A DNA stretch of 64,000 nucleotides from Bisporella sp. PMI_857 (Eukaryota > Ascomycota > Leotiomycetes > Helotiales > Helotiaceae), in assembly GCA_021307315.1 (NCBI GenBank), contig JAJSPD010000041.1, positions 248,001 through 312,000 on the forward strand. Direction: 5' to 3'. Positions 1 through 10,859 of the stretch are shown here, piece after piece. The position numbers and the translations under genes are program-made. The notes beneath the pieces are model-generated. The model saw only the letters and a program-made list of their open reading frames with translations, ran no database searches and was not told the DNA's origin. The stretch's first letter is position 1; the number at the start of each line of letters is the position of its first letter.

Positions 1-1774
1 CGGATTAGCTGGCGGATTTGTCGCATGAAGCTTTCATGGTTGAGCTGATGACAACCTATTCCATGTTCCCTGACGTTCGGACACTTCTGATCCAGTGCTC
101 CTCCTCGTATAATACCCATCAGACATTGGGGCGTGCAGAATCGACCTAGATTTCTCTGGCGATGACCGCTGCTGTGACCAACCTTTCGTCCTCTATTTTT
201 GTCACTTTGTGTTGTTGGGATCGTGGATGTGCGACTCCTGGTGGTGTTGGACGGTTGTGGGGGACGACTCGGTGTATCAGGGTGATTGTCATCGTTGCTG
301 CTGAAAGAAGATGTTGCTGAATCACAAGTCGCGCCTTCTGTTTTCTTCTTCCGCGGTCGAAATTGAATCGGTGACCGTACTATGTTCTGATTTGCTCCGG
401 GTGAAGGACGATACTCTGAAGACGGTACTTCATCGTCTGCGATGGCTTCCTCAATCTCTTTGGCCACGACATTCCAGGTCTTGAGCTGACGCAATGCTTT
501 TGTTCTCCATTTCGCATCGCGCGGAGGCGTTTGAAGTGCACGTAGAGTGAAAGCCACTGCCTGGCCAACCGCGGTCAAGTGCAATCGGTTGGGCTGATCG
601 CCGCGCTCACTCCAGTCGGTCAGGGCGCCGACGTCTCCTTTAGGAACTGATAGAGAGTAATATACGATCGAGGGGTCGACAGGAATGCGCAAGAAGATCG
701 TTGCTTCACCGGTATAGATCTCTCCGTATTCTAACCCAGCCTTCACCATATATGAATAGCCTTGCGTGATCACGGCAGCCACCAAACGGCGGCAGCGAAT
801 CGCCACACTTTCGTCCTCACCTACTTCCACAACTTCGTCCAGCTCCATCTCGCCAAGACCTCCGTAAATATGCCCCAAGGTCAGCTTGTGAGGAGCTTTG
901 TATTCGATGGTAAGCGCTGCCACCCGATGCTCAGTCTCGCCATCGGCACCGGAGATGTTATAGACGCAGAACTGGTCTGCGCGAGGACGGGAAGATTTCA
1001 TTGTGCGAGTGGATTCCGCAGCATTAGAAGTAGCTCGGCCAGGGTTGTTTGCATTGGCTCGAAGGCGTTCTGAGCGTCGTGGGTTCTCGGAAATGCTTAG
1101 AGACTGCATCCCTTCCGCTGCTCGATCCGGACTGAGGGTGTTGCTGTGATTTTCGAACCTGACGGAACCTTTGAGGCCAAAACGATCGCGTAAGACTTTG
1201 TCCTCAGACAGCCGCTCGATGATTTGCGAGACCGGGTCCTCCACTGTGAATCGAGCAAAATTGTTGAGGTCCAGCTCAGACCCCATCTGGCGGCGACGTA
1301 CAGCTTCTCCCGATTCCTCCAGTGTATGCAGAGAGGTAAAATGTCGTTCAAGCACAAAACTCGACTCCATCAAATCTTCCCAAGTCTGCGACTGCTCGGC
1401 ATCAAATTCTGGCCATGGCAAGATCCGATCAGGGCGGGGTTTGTTCTCCGCATTTGTGGCATCGCCTTGTGTAGATTGAGTGCTGTCCGGTTGAAGGTCA
1501 GACCCAAACAAAGGTGAGTATGGCATGCGTCGAGAAATTCGGGCAGTGTTGTCTTTCCTGTTCGCCGTTCATAGTGCTCTCGTTCCTGTTCGCGGAGCTG
1601 TTGTGCTTCTACTTCGCGTCGTTCTGCATCTTCGCGTAGTCGCTGCTCTTGTTCACGGAGTCTTTCCGATTCTAGTTCGCGTTGTTGTGCTGCTTGCTCG
1701 CGTTGTTGTGCTTCTTTCTGGAGCTGTTCTGCTTCACGAAGCTGCTTCCGTAGGCTCTCAAGCTCCGCCGACAT
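1..1774 (-). pseudogene. Coiled-coil protein of a fungal family, frameshifted and cut by the window edge
   Basis: The start is the Met of MSAELESLRKQL (1774); an in-frame Met six codons upstream (1792) is possible. Residues 1 to about 75 are a Q/E/R-rich coiled coil, followed by TLPEFLDACHTHL. Near base 1498 the frame breaks: the continuation (LQPDSTQSTQGDATNAENK...) lies one base over. From there the reading frame stays open for about 500 codons to base 1, through MGIIRGG at 105-125. A single missing base therefore separates this from an intact gene, so it is a recent pseudogene or a sequencing error. From memory, relatives of this layout in ascomycetes carry a C-terminal fungal-type protein kinase domain; that part would lie left of the window and is not seen. 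Function unknown. Confidence 0.7.
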
Positions 1775-2366
1775 ATTCGACTGCTGAATCACAAAGGAGC
1801 TTCGAAGATTTTCTCTTCACTCCAATACTAGTGACGCGAGAAGTGGCATCGTAGTCATCAATATAAAGAAGTTGATCATCTCAGATATGGTTCTGCAATT
1901 CATGAGACTTAATGTGACCCGTGCATAGCGAGGTGCGTGCAGAAACATAACGCCCCACCCTGCGACAATAAGCGAGAATAGGATCTCCAAAACAAACAAC
2001 AAATTGTACTGCAAGTTAGTTCATAGCTAGGGATCCTAAGCAAAGACATCAGTTCTTTGATATGCCAAAGAATAACAAGACATTCCTACCAAACCGCATT
2101 CGTGGTATAAATTTGCACCGCGCCAACGGAAAATCGCGAAGCAGCAGCCTGACGCATTGAGCTACGACCCACCGAAGCCTCGCGAAGCCTGCCACACACG
2201 CTGGCGCCGAAAACTATGCCCCGCTAACCGGCTCACAGAATACTAAAAATAACTTTTAAAAAAATCTTAAATACAATATTTTAAAATACAAAGTAATAAA
2301 ATAAGTTTAGTTAAAAATAAACTTAAAAAGTAAATTATAAATTCTAATACTTAAAAATGCTAAAAA

Positions 2367-2625
2367 TGTAACGACGCAAGGAATCACGGGCTAGAATAGA
2401 GGCATATGGGAGTGCGTACAATAGGCTGATAGTGATTGCCTTATAGGTCTACCTACGAAGGATCCAAAAACATGAGGAACAACTGTAGAGAGTGGGAGCA
2501 GGCCTTATATAGGCGACTCCGACTCTCCTCCGTATCGGCTCTGAAACCCCTCATACCCTGATCTTCAGCCTCCTGATCCCGTGCCATGGCCTCCGTGTCG
2601 CACCTTGGGCGTACCGGTTGTTACA
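2367..2625. mobile_element. Solo LTR (family also at 55708-55967)
   Basis: A 259-bp block starts TGTAACGACGCAAGG and ends ACCGGTTGTTACA (TG...CA). It is nearly identical to 55708-55967. It is flanked by AAAAA on both sides (2362-2366 and 2626-2630), a possible 5-bp target duplication in low-complexity DNA. It is not AT-rich although its surroundings are. Confidence 0.75.
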
Positions 2626-3086
2626 AAAAACGCTAAAAGATACTTTTAAAAAAAAGTATTTAGTTGTTTATTTAAACAATATAACATTAAAGTAAAATCT
2701 TTAAAAAAAAAAAAACAATATAAACAATTAAAAAACAATTAAAAAACAACATAATAATATTAATAATAAATACTTAGTTTAAAATTAAAGCAATAAAAAA
2801 CTGTAATAAAAAACGTTAAACAATAATAATAGCTAAAAATAATTTTAAAAAATCCCGAATACTATATTTTAAAATACAAAGCAAAAATAAGTTTAGCTAA
2901 AAAAACTTAAAAAGTAAAATAAATAGCTAAATAATAAGTATTATTATTATTGTTATTATTGTTATTATTGTTTTTATAATATAAAAAAAATATAAAAAAA
3001 TAGTTGTATATATTTGAAATTTTTAATAATTTGTTTAATAGTTTGTTATTTATAAATTAACTTTTTATATTGTTTACGAACTTTAT

Positions 3087-3258
3087 TGTTGGTTTTACAG
3101 GGGAGCATAGCGATATCACTATGTGAAAGGAAAGGTATAACGACTGTACTGTATTCTATTGATTGCTTGTTGTTAGTCTGTACTAGCTAGGTAAGATATA
3201 TATGCGTGTTTCAAGATACGCTTTGGCCACGTAGTCAGGTGATACCGATGTTCCAACA
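3087..3258. mobile_element. Solo LTR with 5-bp target duplication TTTAT
   Basis: A 172-bp island of normal composition runs TGTTGGTTTTACAGG...GTTCCAACA, with TTTAT directly before (3082-3086) and after (3259-3263). TG...CA ends plus a perfect 5-bp duplication are the marks of a solo LTR left by LTR-LTR recombination. Confidence 0.8.
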
Positions 3259-3525
3259 TTTATATTATTATAATTAATTGTAGCTTTTTAACCGATTTTT
3301 ATTAATTATTGCTGATTTTTAGTATTTTTTATAAATATTAGTTTAATATTAGATATTTTTAAATAAATAACTAAATAATTTTAATTTTTTAATTTTTTTT
3401 TTGCGTTTTTTAACATTTTTCAAGTACTGAAATTTATAATTTACTATTTATTTCGCTATTATTTATAAAATTCTATAACTTTTTCGCACGTTTTATATGT
3501 TAATTTTAAATAAGAATTTTTTTAA

Positions 3526-3814
3526 AAATCACGTGCTTCGCAGAGCGAGCTAAGTTCTTTTAGCTGTATATAAGCTACTCGAACGCAGCAACGTAGCGTA
3601 TAGGCTAAAAAGCCGCAAGCTCGTATTTAATATTTAGTATTCGACATTTAATTTGCAATTTCATTTATTTAAATTTAATTTATATATATATATATATTAA
3701 AACTAAATATTTACTACGAGCTTGCGGCCTTTTAGCCTATGCGCTACGTCGCTGCGCTCGAGTAGCTTATATACGGCTAAAAGAACTTAGCTCGCTCTGC
3801 GAGGCACGTGATTT
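3526..3814. repeat. Long inverted repeat (about 113-bp arms, 63-bp spacer)
   Basis: The arms 3526-3638 and 3702-3814 are reverse complements with few mismatches. Each begins outside with ATCACGTGC and contains CGCAGAGCGAGCTAAG and GCCGCAAGCTCGTA-type segments, joined by an AT-only spacer. The arms have normal GC content inside an AT-rich block. It may be a fold-back or MITE-type element; no clear target duplication was found. Confidence 0.75.
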
Positions 3815-4678
3815 ATTTATTATTTTATTAAAATTTAGAATTTAAAAAGTATAAAAAAATAAGTATTAATTTTTTGAAAAGTAACAGAGAATAAATAGTA
3901 AAATACATAGCTAAATAGTAAGTGTTTATTAATAATTTGTTAAACGTTTAGTTTAATTTTATTATTATTAATTGTTAATGTTTTTTTAATTTTTGTTTAT
4001 TTTAGCGAAATAATAGTATATAAATAACTATATAAATAACTTTTTATTATTATGCTAAAAGTTTAATTTAGTTTTATTATTATTAATTAAAATTAGTTTT
4101 ATAGTTTTTATTATAGTTTGTTATTAGTAAATTAAAAGCTTAAATAATTAGTAAGAAATTTTTTTATTATTATTATACCATTTAATATTTAACAATTTTT
4201 ATATTTTGCATTTTAGCAAATAAAAATAAACAACAATTTTTTTTAATATTACATTTATATATTTCAAATTTGCTAGTATTTAATTTATAATTTAATTTAT
4301 AGTTTTTATTATTATTTTACTAAAATTTTTAATTTTTAATTTTTCAATTTTTTAGTTTGTGTTGTTAGTATTTAATACTATTATTTCATTTAATTGTTTT
4401 ATTTTGTTGTTATATTAGTTATTTCAAATTAAGTATTAATACATTTATTATTGTACAAAAAGCATAATAATAATCAATTATGCTTTTGTAGTATTAATAT
4501 AAAATTAATTGTATTAAGATTTAAAATACAGTTTTTGCTAATAAATGTAAATAATAAAAAACTTATAAAATTGTTATAGTTCGGTAAATTACATATATTT
4601 ATTTATATACGTATTAATACTAAACTTTTATAAATAAATTTTTAATTATACTTTTTACTAATGCTTTTTAACTAATAC

Positions 4679-4978
4679 TGTAACAAATAGAGGGCAGCAG
4701 GAGGGATTTGCAATATAACAGATAAGGATAGTGGCTAGCGATGTAATTGCAATAGTGGTGAATTGATATTAGAAGTATGCTTGTAAGTCTAACATAGAAA
4801 GGAAAAACTCAAGCTTGCTTTGTTCAGAAAGCTCTAGCTGTTCCTTATATCTTTCACTGTGCTGTAGCTGTGAGCCTGTGGCTGCTGTAGCTGTAAGCCC
4901 GTGGCTGGCCATGGGCGGAGCGTGCCGCTTGCAGCCCTGAAAGTCCTACAGCTGAAAAACCTTCGGCTGACTGTTACA
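4679..4978. mobile_element. Solo LTR (family B) with 5-bp target duplication AATAC
   Basis: A 300-bp block starts TGTAACAAATAGAGGGCAGC and ends GGCTGACTGTTACA, with AATAC at 4674-4678 and again at 4979-4983. Its first ~110 bp recur in partial copies at 15855-15976, 36805-36912 (inverted) and about 48001-48060 (inverted). Confidence 0.8.
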
Positions 4979-4998
4979 AATACTGTAGTAAAAATTTG

Positions 4999-5196
4999 TG
5001 TGGGTTCACTCTAATACGGGGCACCACCACGTTCCTGACGTGAGTGCCTATTGTATTCTTGAGTGAGTGATTGATTTCGTGTTAAGTTCTAACTACGGTG
5101 AAACTACGAGTTATATAACCCCGTTCCGGGTCACGTGAACGACACCCTTCGTTCAAGTGCGTGACCACATGACCTCTCTAGTTAATTGTACTAACA
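4999..5196. mobile_element. Solo LTR (family also at 49016-49217)
   Basis: This ~198-bp block is almost identical to 49016-49217. Read on the minus strand it begins TGTTAGTACAATTAAC and ends with TG...CA-type termini (AACCCACA). The flanks (ATTTG, GTAAG) do not form a target duplication at this copy. Confidence 0.7.
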
Positions 5197-5339
5197 GTAA
5201 GTTTAAATTATAATATTAAAATTAAAATTTGCTAATAAATTAGCAGTTATAAAAAAGACTATTTACAAGCTTTACCGGAAATACTTGTAGTTAATCAAAA
5301 TATAAATCAAATCAAGACGATTTAGATATATATATTGAT

Positions 5340-5940
5340 AATAACGAAGACGAAGATATAAACGAATTTGATTTGTATTTTAAAGAAAAAAGATCAGGAC
5401 GGCAAGAAAGTATTAAACACTTCAATTAATATTATTATTACTAATTTTAATAGATAAATCCTTTAGATTTTTGGCTTAAAAATAAAACAAAATTTCCTGT
5501 TTTATCTTTAATAGCTAGAAAGTATTTACAAATTCCGGCTACTTCAGCTTCATCGGAAAGGTTTTTTTCTCAAGGAGCTTTAATTCTGTCTAAATTAAGG
5601 AATAAAATAAATAAAAGTACTTTTGAAGCTATTATAGTGTCAGGTGCCAGGATGTCACGTGCTAAAGGGGCAAGGAGCGGCTCGGTAAGAGCCATGATGC
5701 TGGGCACATATGGGCACGTGGGCAGCCGCCAGGGGTACGGAGGGTATAAGTAGGGGACTCGGGACGTAGTAGAGAGGGTAGAGATTAGTCTTGTATCAGA
5801 ATTGCAGTTGACTTGTGCCACACTACTCCAGCACCTTACATATAGCTTTAAAAAGTTGGGGAATAATTAAAGAAGAAGATATAGAAGAAGAAATAGAAGA
5901 AGGTATTACTAATATACCAAATAACTTTGTAGTTAATTAA
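5340..5940 (+). pseudogene. hAT transposase C-terminus, RIP-degraded and split by a solo LTR
   Basis: With stops in between, the plus strand still reads a hAT C-terminal dimerisation region: a segment like LDFWLKNKTKFPVLSLIARK, then IPATSASSERFFSQG (5540-5575), then LSKLRNKINKSTFEAII. After the LTR at 5638-5840 the frame resumes as ALKSWGIIKEED and ends at a stop near 5940. The SASSERFFS motif is diagnostic of the family. A/T-ending codons and stops suggest RIP before the LTR insertion. Confidence 0.75.
5638..5840. mobile_element. Solo LTR with target duplication TATAG, inside the hAT relic
   Basis: A 203-bp block runs TGTCAGGTGCCAGG...CAGCACCTTACA, flanked by TATAG at 5633-5637 and 5841-5845. 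Removing it and one TATAG rejoins the hAT reading frame exactly (...FEAII-ALKSWG...), which confirms the boundaries. Confidence 0.9.
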
Positions 5941-6233
5941 GTTTCAAAACTTATTAGCTATTAAAAACCTTTTTTACATTTAACGTTATTTGTTATTTGT
6001 ATTTGTTATTAGTTAATTAGCTTTTAGTCATTATTTATTAACCGTATTAGAGTTAACTTAAAGTTATTTTGTATACACTGTATATAAGAATACCTGGCTA
6101 TATTCTTATGAGTTCGGGGTCCCGATGGTATTCTTATAGCGAGGTTCTACTGTAGCTCTGAAAGTACATTTTGTATTGAATATAATACTATTATAGTAGG
6201 GACTAAATCTCTGATGAACTTAATTCATTAATT

Positions 6234-8111
6234 CTAAACGAGTGATATCTGTTCTACATGATATTGTTGTGATGCAAACTCATGTCCAGGGGATTTAGTT
6301 TCCTTGCCAGCTATGTCGGTATTCTTAAGAATCTCACCATCCATAATCCCACATACAAATGACTCCCCTACAAACCACCAGGACTCTCCCTTTGGCCTCA
6401 GAATTACAGGAACACTACACCCCAAAAGGATAGATACCAAGTCACCCTCTTGTACTTCCGGAGGTCCAAGACCGATATATCCGGTCTTAGTGATAATGAG
6501 GCTTCGACGATGTGATCGCAACGCAACAGCTTGCAACGCATCTCCTACCCACGCCTCACGACGCACTTCATCAGCAACTTCAGGTCCTAGCCGGAAATCA
6601 TTTGGTATATCTATTCCTTCTTCAAGCGCTTCCAAACCTCTCCAACCCCTTGGTGCTCGAAGACCTGATCGCGCTTTGTCCCCACAAATAGTTCGATTGA
6701 ATGCGTCTATAACAGGCCCGCCTCCAATATAGTCTCGTTCAAAGCCAATGCTAGCGCCTATTATCGAATTCCATGAAGCCAGGCATTTGAAGAGTTCTGA
6801 AAACCTTCCTGGCCAGCACATCTCGCCGACATGTGCGATTTTATCAACGAAGATGGCGGATGCGCGCAGGATGCCAGGACCGTGTGCAAGTGCGTCGTTG
6901 TTCGGGATACTCGTTCCGGATGCATTGTACCAGTACAGATTACCCGGCCAGGACTTACTGAACGTCGCCAGTGAGCTCGAAGTTGTCTCTTTCAGGTTAG
7001 AAAAATCTGGTACCCATGACGCGAGATTCCGGTGTCTTTTCGGGTGCGCACCGTGGCAGATCATATCTAAGGACTCATATTCTCGGATATGGAATTTGAC
7101 GATGTTGAGATAGACCTCCTCGACCGGCAGGCCGTAGTCAACAGTCAGCTCTGGTGCGCCTCCAGTATTGGTCGCGAGCCCAAAAAGTGAAAAAACCATA
7201 TCCCGCGGGTCACTAGCTTCGCACGATACGTTGTTTTCTAGCAATTCCTGTAGCAAAATAGGATTGCCTTCCTGTTTTCTCATTCGGTACTGCATCAAGG
7301 TATAAACCCTCCAATAATTTGAGAAGCCATTCTCGCACACGGGGAATATATGCTTCATGTCGTTCTGCTTAAAAGCGAACTCGGCGCCCAACGCTAATCT
7401 CTGAAACATTAATGTTTTCGTTCCGCACAAGATCATAGCTCTCTGGCCAAGTGCAATCTCTTGGATAACCCACATCCTGCGCCACCAAGGCACAGCCAAC
7501 AGCACATGAACGCCTTGCCAGACAGAGTTGTAGTTCAAGTCGTTGATGGTGTGGTTCAAATCAATCGCTGGTACTCCAAAATCGTTATGAAAGACCCGTG
7601 CTTCCTCTAACATGTCTATCGCCTCTGAGATGGCCGGGTTGCACTCTCCGAGCCAAACGAGAGTCACACTAGCAGCAGCATATATCTCACCCATCATTGC
7701 CACTTGAGTGTTCTTCTCAGGAACATTGTTTTGATTGATGCATATTGCATCGATCCAGAAGAGGCCGCTAGCGTCTGTGTTGCCTATGTTTCGCAAAGCG
7801 GATTCGAGAGTCGAGGTGACTTTGAAACCCAAGCCATTAATCTTTACAACTTTATCTTTTGCACCAGTGCCCCAAAAATAGGAGAGCGCAGTGTACTTGC
7901 GATGGTTTTCTTTGATTTCTGCCAGGGTAATATGTGCGATACGTAGAGCGATGAGTCCATCGGTTGTTTGATCTGCTTTCTCGTCGAAATACAAGACGCG
8001 GATCTCTTTTGGTCGAGTGAGTGGAACGTATTGGAATCCTAATAGCTCCTGGGAGGTGACACCAAGTTCAAACGGTTGTCTCAGCCCCAGGAAGGACAAA
8101 GACATTTTCAA
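6234..8111 (-). CDS. HET-domain (heterokaryon incompatibility) protein
   Basis: This is a single uninterrupted frame of 625 residues. After a short N-terminal part (residues 1-35) comes a block typical of HET proteins: RVLYFDEK, then YTALSYFWG (about residue 75), then a stretch with FWIDAICINQNN (about 120-130) and VTLVWLGE (about 155). Further on, PWWRRMWVIQEIALG (about 210) and DPRDMVFSLFGLA (about 300) are the usual downstream motifs. The C-terminal half, with GDLVSILLGCSVPVILRP, is also standard for the family. HET proteins trigger cell death or growth arrest when incompatible strains fuse; the partner here is unknown. It is intact, beside AT-rich transposon debris. Length is normal for the family. 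Confidence 0.9.
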   Translation of the reverse strand: MKMSLSFLGLRQPFELGVTSQELLGFQYVPLTRPKEIRVLYFDEKADQTTDGLIALRIAHITLAEIKENHRKYTALSYFWGTGAKDKVVKINGLGFKVTSTLESALRNIGNTDASGLFWIDAICINQNNVPEKNTQVAMMGEIYAAASVTLVWLGECNPAISEAIDMLEEARVFHNDFGVPAIDLNHTINDLNYNSVWQGVHVLLAVPWWRRMWVIQEIALGQRAMILCGTKTLMFQRLALGAEFAFKQNDMKHIFPVCENGFSNYWRVYTLMQYRMRKQEGNPILLQELLENNVSCEASDPRDMVFSLFGLATNTGGAPELTVDYGLPVEEVYLNIVKFHIREYESLDMICHGAHPKRHRNLASWVPDFSNLKETTSSSLATFSKSWPGNLYWYNASGTSIPNNDALAHGPGILRASAIFVDKIAHVGEMCWPGRFSELFKCLASWNSIIGASIGFERDYIGGGPVIDAFNRTICGDKARSGLRAPRGWRGLEALEEGIDIPNDFRLGPEVADEVRREAWVGDALQAVALRSHRRSLIITKTGYIGLGPPEVQEGDLVSILLGCSVPVILRPKGESWWFVGESFVCGIMDGEILKNTDIAGKETKSPGHEFASQQYHVEQISLV

Positions 8112-8277
8112 CTGTCGTTGGGATAACCAGCAATACCTGTCTAGTTTTGCAATAACGAGGAGTCAGCTAAATGTTCAAACACACTGCATACCTGTCTCTT
8201 ATAACTATGAAGGAGGAGATTTCTCGATTGTAACTTATAGCACGGGGTAGGTCGTGGATTTAAGGTTGTCTCTAGGG

Positions 8278-8383
8278 ACTTTGCTGCGCCCCTCTGCGAG
8301 GGGGTACAAATAAGCGGGAAATTAGGAAAACTTTGCTGCGCCCCTCTCTGTGAGGCTCTCCGCATTCATGAAGGGTGCAAATA
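8278..8383. repeat. Short direct repeat, about 52-bp period
   Basis: ACTTTGCTGCGCCCCTCT occurs at 8278 and again at 8330, each followed by a GAGG-type segment and a (T/G)CAAATA segment. Two copies; it lies about 170 bp upstream of the HET gene start. Confidence 0.6.
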
Positions 8384-8618
8384 GGTATGTATCACAAGTC
8401 TTATGGCCAGCAAATTCCATCCGCTCGGCGTTTGAATAACCACGATCTTAAACTTAATTAGCTAATGGTAATCTGAATATGATGATGGTGTCTACCGTAT
8501 AAAAAGAAATACGCTCGCACTTGACCTCAAGAAGAGTCAAAAATAACACCCACCATAGTGAACGTCCTCGAGCGAAGAAGTCAACGGCTGAGCAGACATC
8601 TACCCTCTTTCACTGAAT

Positions 8619-8740
8619 TTATTTCCAAAAGACATCAAAGCCAAGTTTAAAGAGCATTAAAGCAGCTCCCGCAGAGGACTTATTCGCAGCTCCGGAATCG
8701 AGCATGAATCCCATAAACTGTGCGGTAGAGTAACGACTCA
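8619..8740 (-). pseudogene. Copia aspartic protease fragment
   Basis: The minus strand reads FMGFMLDSGAANKSSAG, matching FHGIMIDTGAAGKSTAG in the copia element at 41-45 kb. It includes the D-S/T-G-A active-site motif of retropepsins. The fragment runs opposite to the adjoining plus-strand reverse transcriptase piece, so the two were juxtaposed by rearrangement. No larger protease frame remains. Confidence 0.6.
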
Positions 8741-9531
8741 TGAAATGGTCCACTTGCATCTCACGGCCAAAGCCACAACCGGATTTCACAAGCTCAAGGC
8801 AGAAGGAACTAGATGGCCTGATCAAAAGAGGAGTATTTGAATTCATCAGAAAGACAGATGCGCCGGATAATGCACGCATCTTCAATAGCCGATTCGTCGA
8901 CCATATCAAGCTCGAAGTCACCCCCAAAGGCATACGAGAAGTCACGCTTGGTTGTGCAAGCATACAAGAACGACGGCAAGAAAGCAGTACTGACTCAATC
9001 ACCAACGATCCAACGCGTGAGCCAACGACTCATTCTTTGCTTAGCACTATATGCCGACCTTGATATACATGTACGTGATATTACACAAGCATACTCACAA
9101 TCAAAATCACAGCTTGCACGAGACTTCTATGTCAAGCCACCTCAAGAGCTAAATCTACCGGAAGGAATGCTACTCAAGGTTTTACTCCCGCTGTACGGAG
9201 TTCCTGAAGCAGGAACTCACTGGTTCCATACATACCACAATCATCACATCGACAACTTGAAGCTACAGCAATCATCATACGACGCATGTTTCTTGTTCAC
9301 AGCTATTAGTATCAATACGAGCCGCATGACGGACATTGCAGCTGTAGGACTACAAACCGATGACACCTTAATAGCATGCAACACGAGTTTCAAGAAAAGA
9401 GAGTCAGACGAACTCAAGAAAGCAGGTTTCCTTGCAAAGCCAACTCAGCAACTAACGACAAACAACAATCCTACTTTCAATGGCGCTCAAATAAAGAAGC
9501 TAACGAACAACACGCTGACCGTTTCGCAATA

Positions 9532-10103
9532 CCGTATTAACTAGCATATAAGCCCCCTCTTCGCTATAAGCCCCCCCGGCATATAGTCCCCCTCCCAGCG
9601 AAGGATTGTTGTCCCGACATTTTTTGGAATATAAACCCCCCTTTGTCACGGCCCTGGCCCTGTCTCGCTTAGAGCTTGGCCCCTGACACCACAGGGCTCG
9701 CTTACGCTGGCCCTCGCCAGCCTCCTGTATATAAGGTAGTTACTGCTTTCCTTCCCTTCTTTTGTCTGTAGCTTGTTCTCTTAGTTATAACAATTGACAG
9801 TCGTTCATACCTTTGAGTCCCTCTTCCTGAGATCCATGGATCGAGATCCCTGTTCGTCTTGAGTTGTTACAGGTTCGACATCTTGTTGAGTAGGCTTGGT
9901 ATCAAGGAATTAGTGATATGATTAGAGCGAGACGCGTTTGAAATAAGATTTCAATGTACGCGTTTCATTGGTGGATTAGTGATTACTAAGCAATATTCTA
10001 AGATTTGGCATATAAGACCCCCTTTGGTATAATCCCCCTCCTAGAGAGGGTCATTTGTCTCGCACGGGCCACATTGGGGGGGGTTATATGCTAGTTAATA
10101 CGG
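9532..10103. mobile_element. TA-flanked MITE of pogo/Fot type, inserted in copia pol
   Basis: The termini are perfect inverted repeats (CCGTATTAACTAGCATATAA) with TA on each side (9530-9531, 10104-10105). The intact copia at 41.8 kb reads straight through this site (SQHDQAKK), so the insertion is proven by comparison. The ends carry repeated (T)ATA-AGCCCCC motifs. A solo LTR occupies 9644-9871, leaving about 340 bp of element with no coding capacity. Confidence 0.9.
9644..9871. mobile_element. Solo LTR nested in the MITE
   Basis: This 228-bp block starts TGTCACGGCCCTGG and ends GAGTTGTTACA. Related copies lie at 49565-49752 and, inverted, at 49916-50134. It has a TATATAAG promoter-like sequence near 9731. 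No target duplication is apparent (flanks CCCTT and GGTTC). Confidence 0.7.
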
Positions 10104-10859
10104 TATGATCAAGCCAAGAAAATCGAATTGCTCAACACGCACGATATCAGCGGAGAGGAATACGTCTCACAGCGCGCTAGAGGAGCCTACATATCATCAG
10201 TATGCCAGCCACAAGTTGCTTTCGGCTTATCACACGCTGCACAAACTACCGACCCTCAGAAGGATGATGTCGACAAGCTGAACAGGTGCCTGAAATGGCA
10301 AATCGAGAACAAAGACAAAGGATTGACATTTGTGAAGCTTACGGGCCAATTACGACTTATTACTTTTACAGACGCATCGTTTGCCAACAACAAGGACCAT
10401 TCTTCTCAAATCGGCTACGTGATAGTACTTGCGGACGACAGCAACAATTGCAATATCGTTCATTGGTCAAGCGTCAAGTGCAAACGTGTTACAAGAAGCG
10501 TTATAGCTTCAGAGCTATACGCAATGGCCCACGGTTTTGATACTACTTCGCACTCAAGGATACTCTCGATAAAATCACTCAACGCCAGACACCAATCGTC
10601 ATCTGTATCGACTCATTCTCACTCTACGAATGCCTGGTGAAGCTAGGTACAACTTACGAAAAGCGCTTAATGATCGATATTATGGCAATTCGACAATCGT
10701 ACGAACGGCGAGAGATCGCTGAAATTGTCTGGATTACTGGAGACTCGAACCCCGCTGATTCAATGACCAAACACGCTAGCAACACAGCCTGTCGGTACAA
10801 TCACGGGGTAACTTCAGTGCGACACCTGAGACACGCTAGCTATTGCTTTGACCACATTC

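Larger units (their letters stand above)
2226..6060. repeat. AT-rich, RIP-like degraded transposon block
   Basis: Long stretches are made almost only of A and T, with no open frames, in contrast to the mixed composition on both sides. This is the usual look of fungal repeats after repeat-induced point mutation (C to T at CpA). A hAT relic is still legible at 5340-5940. Five islands of normal composition inside the block are solo LTRs, and one is an inverted repeat; they are listed separately. No host gene is visible. Confidence 0.8.

Noticed and set aside
9532..9643. Possible CRISPR-like or telomere-like short repeats (ATAAGCCCCC)
   Set aside because: The spacing is irregular, the host is a fungus, and the motifs lie at the ends of a TA-flanked MITE, where subterminal repeats are expected.
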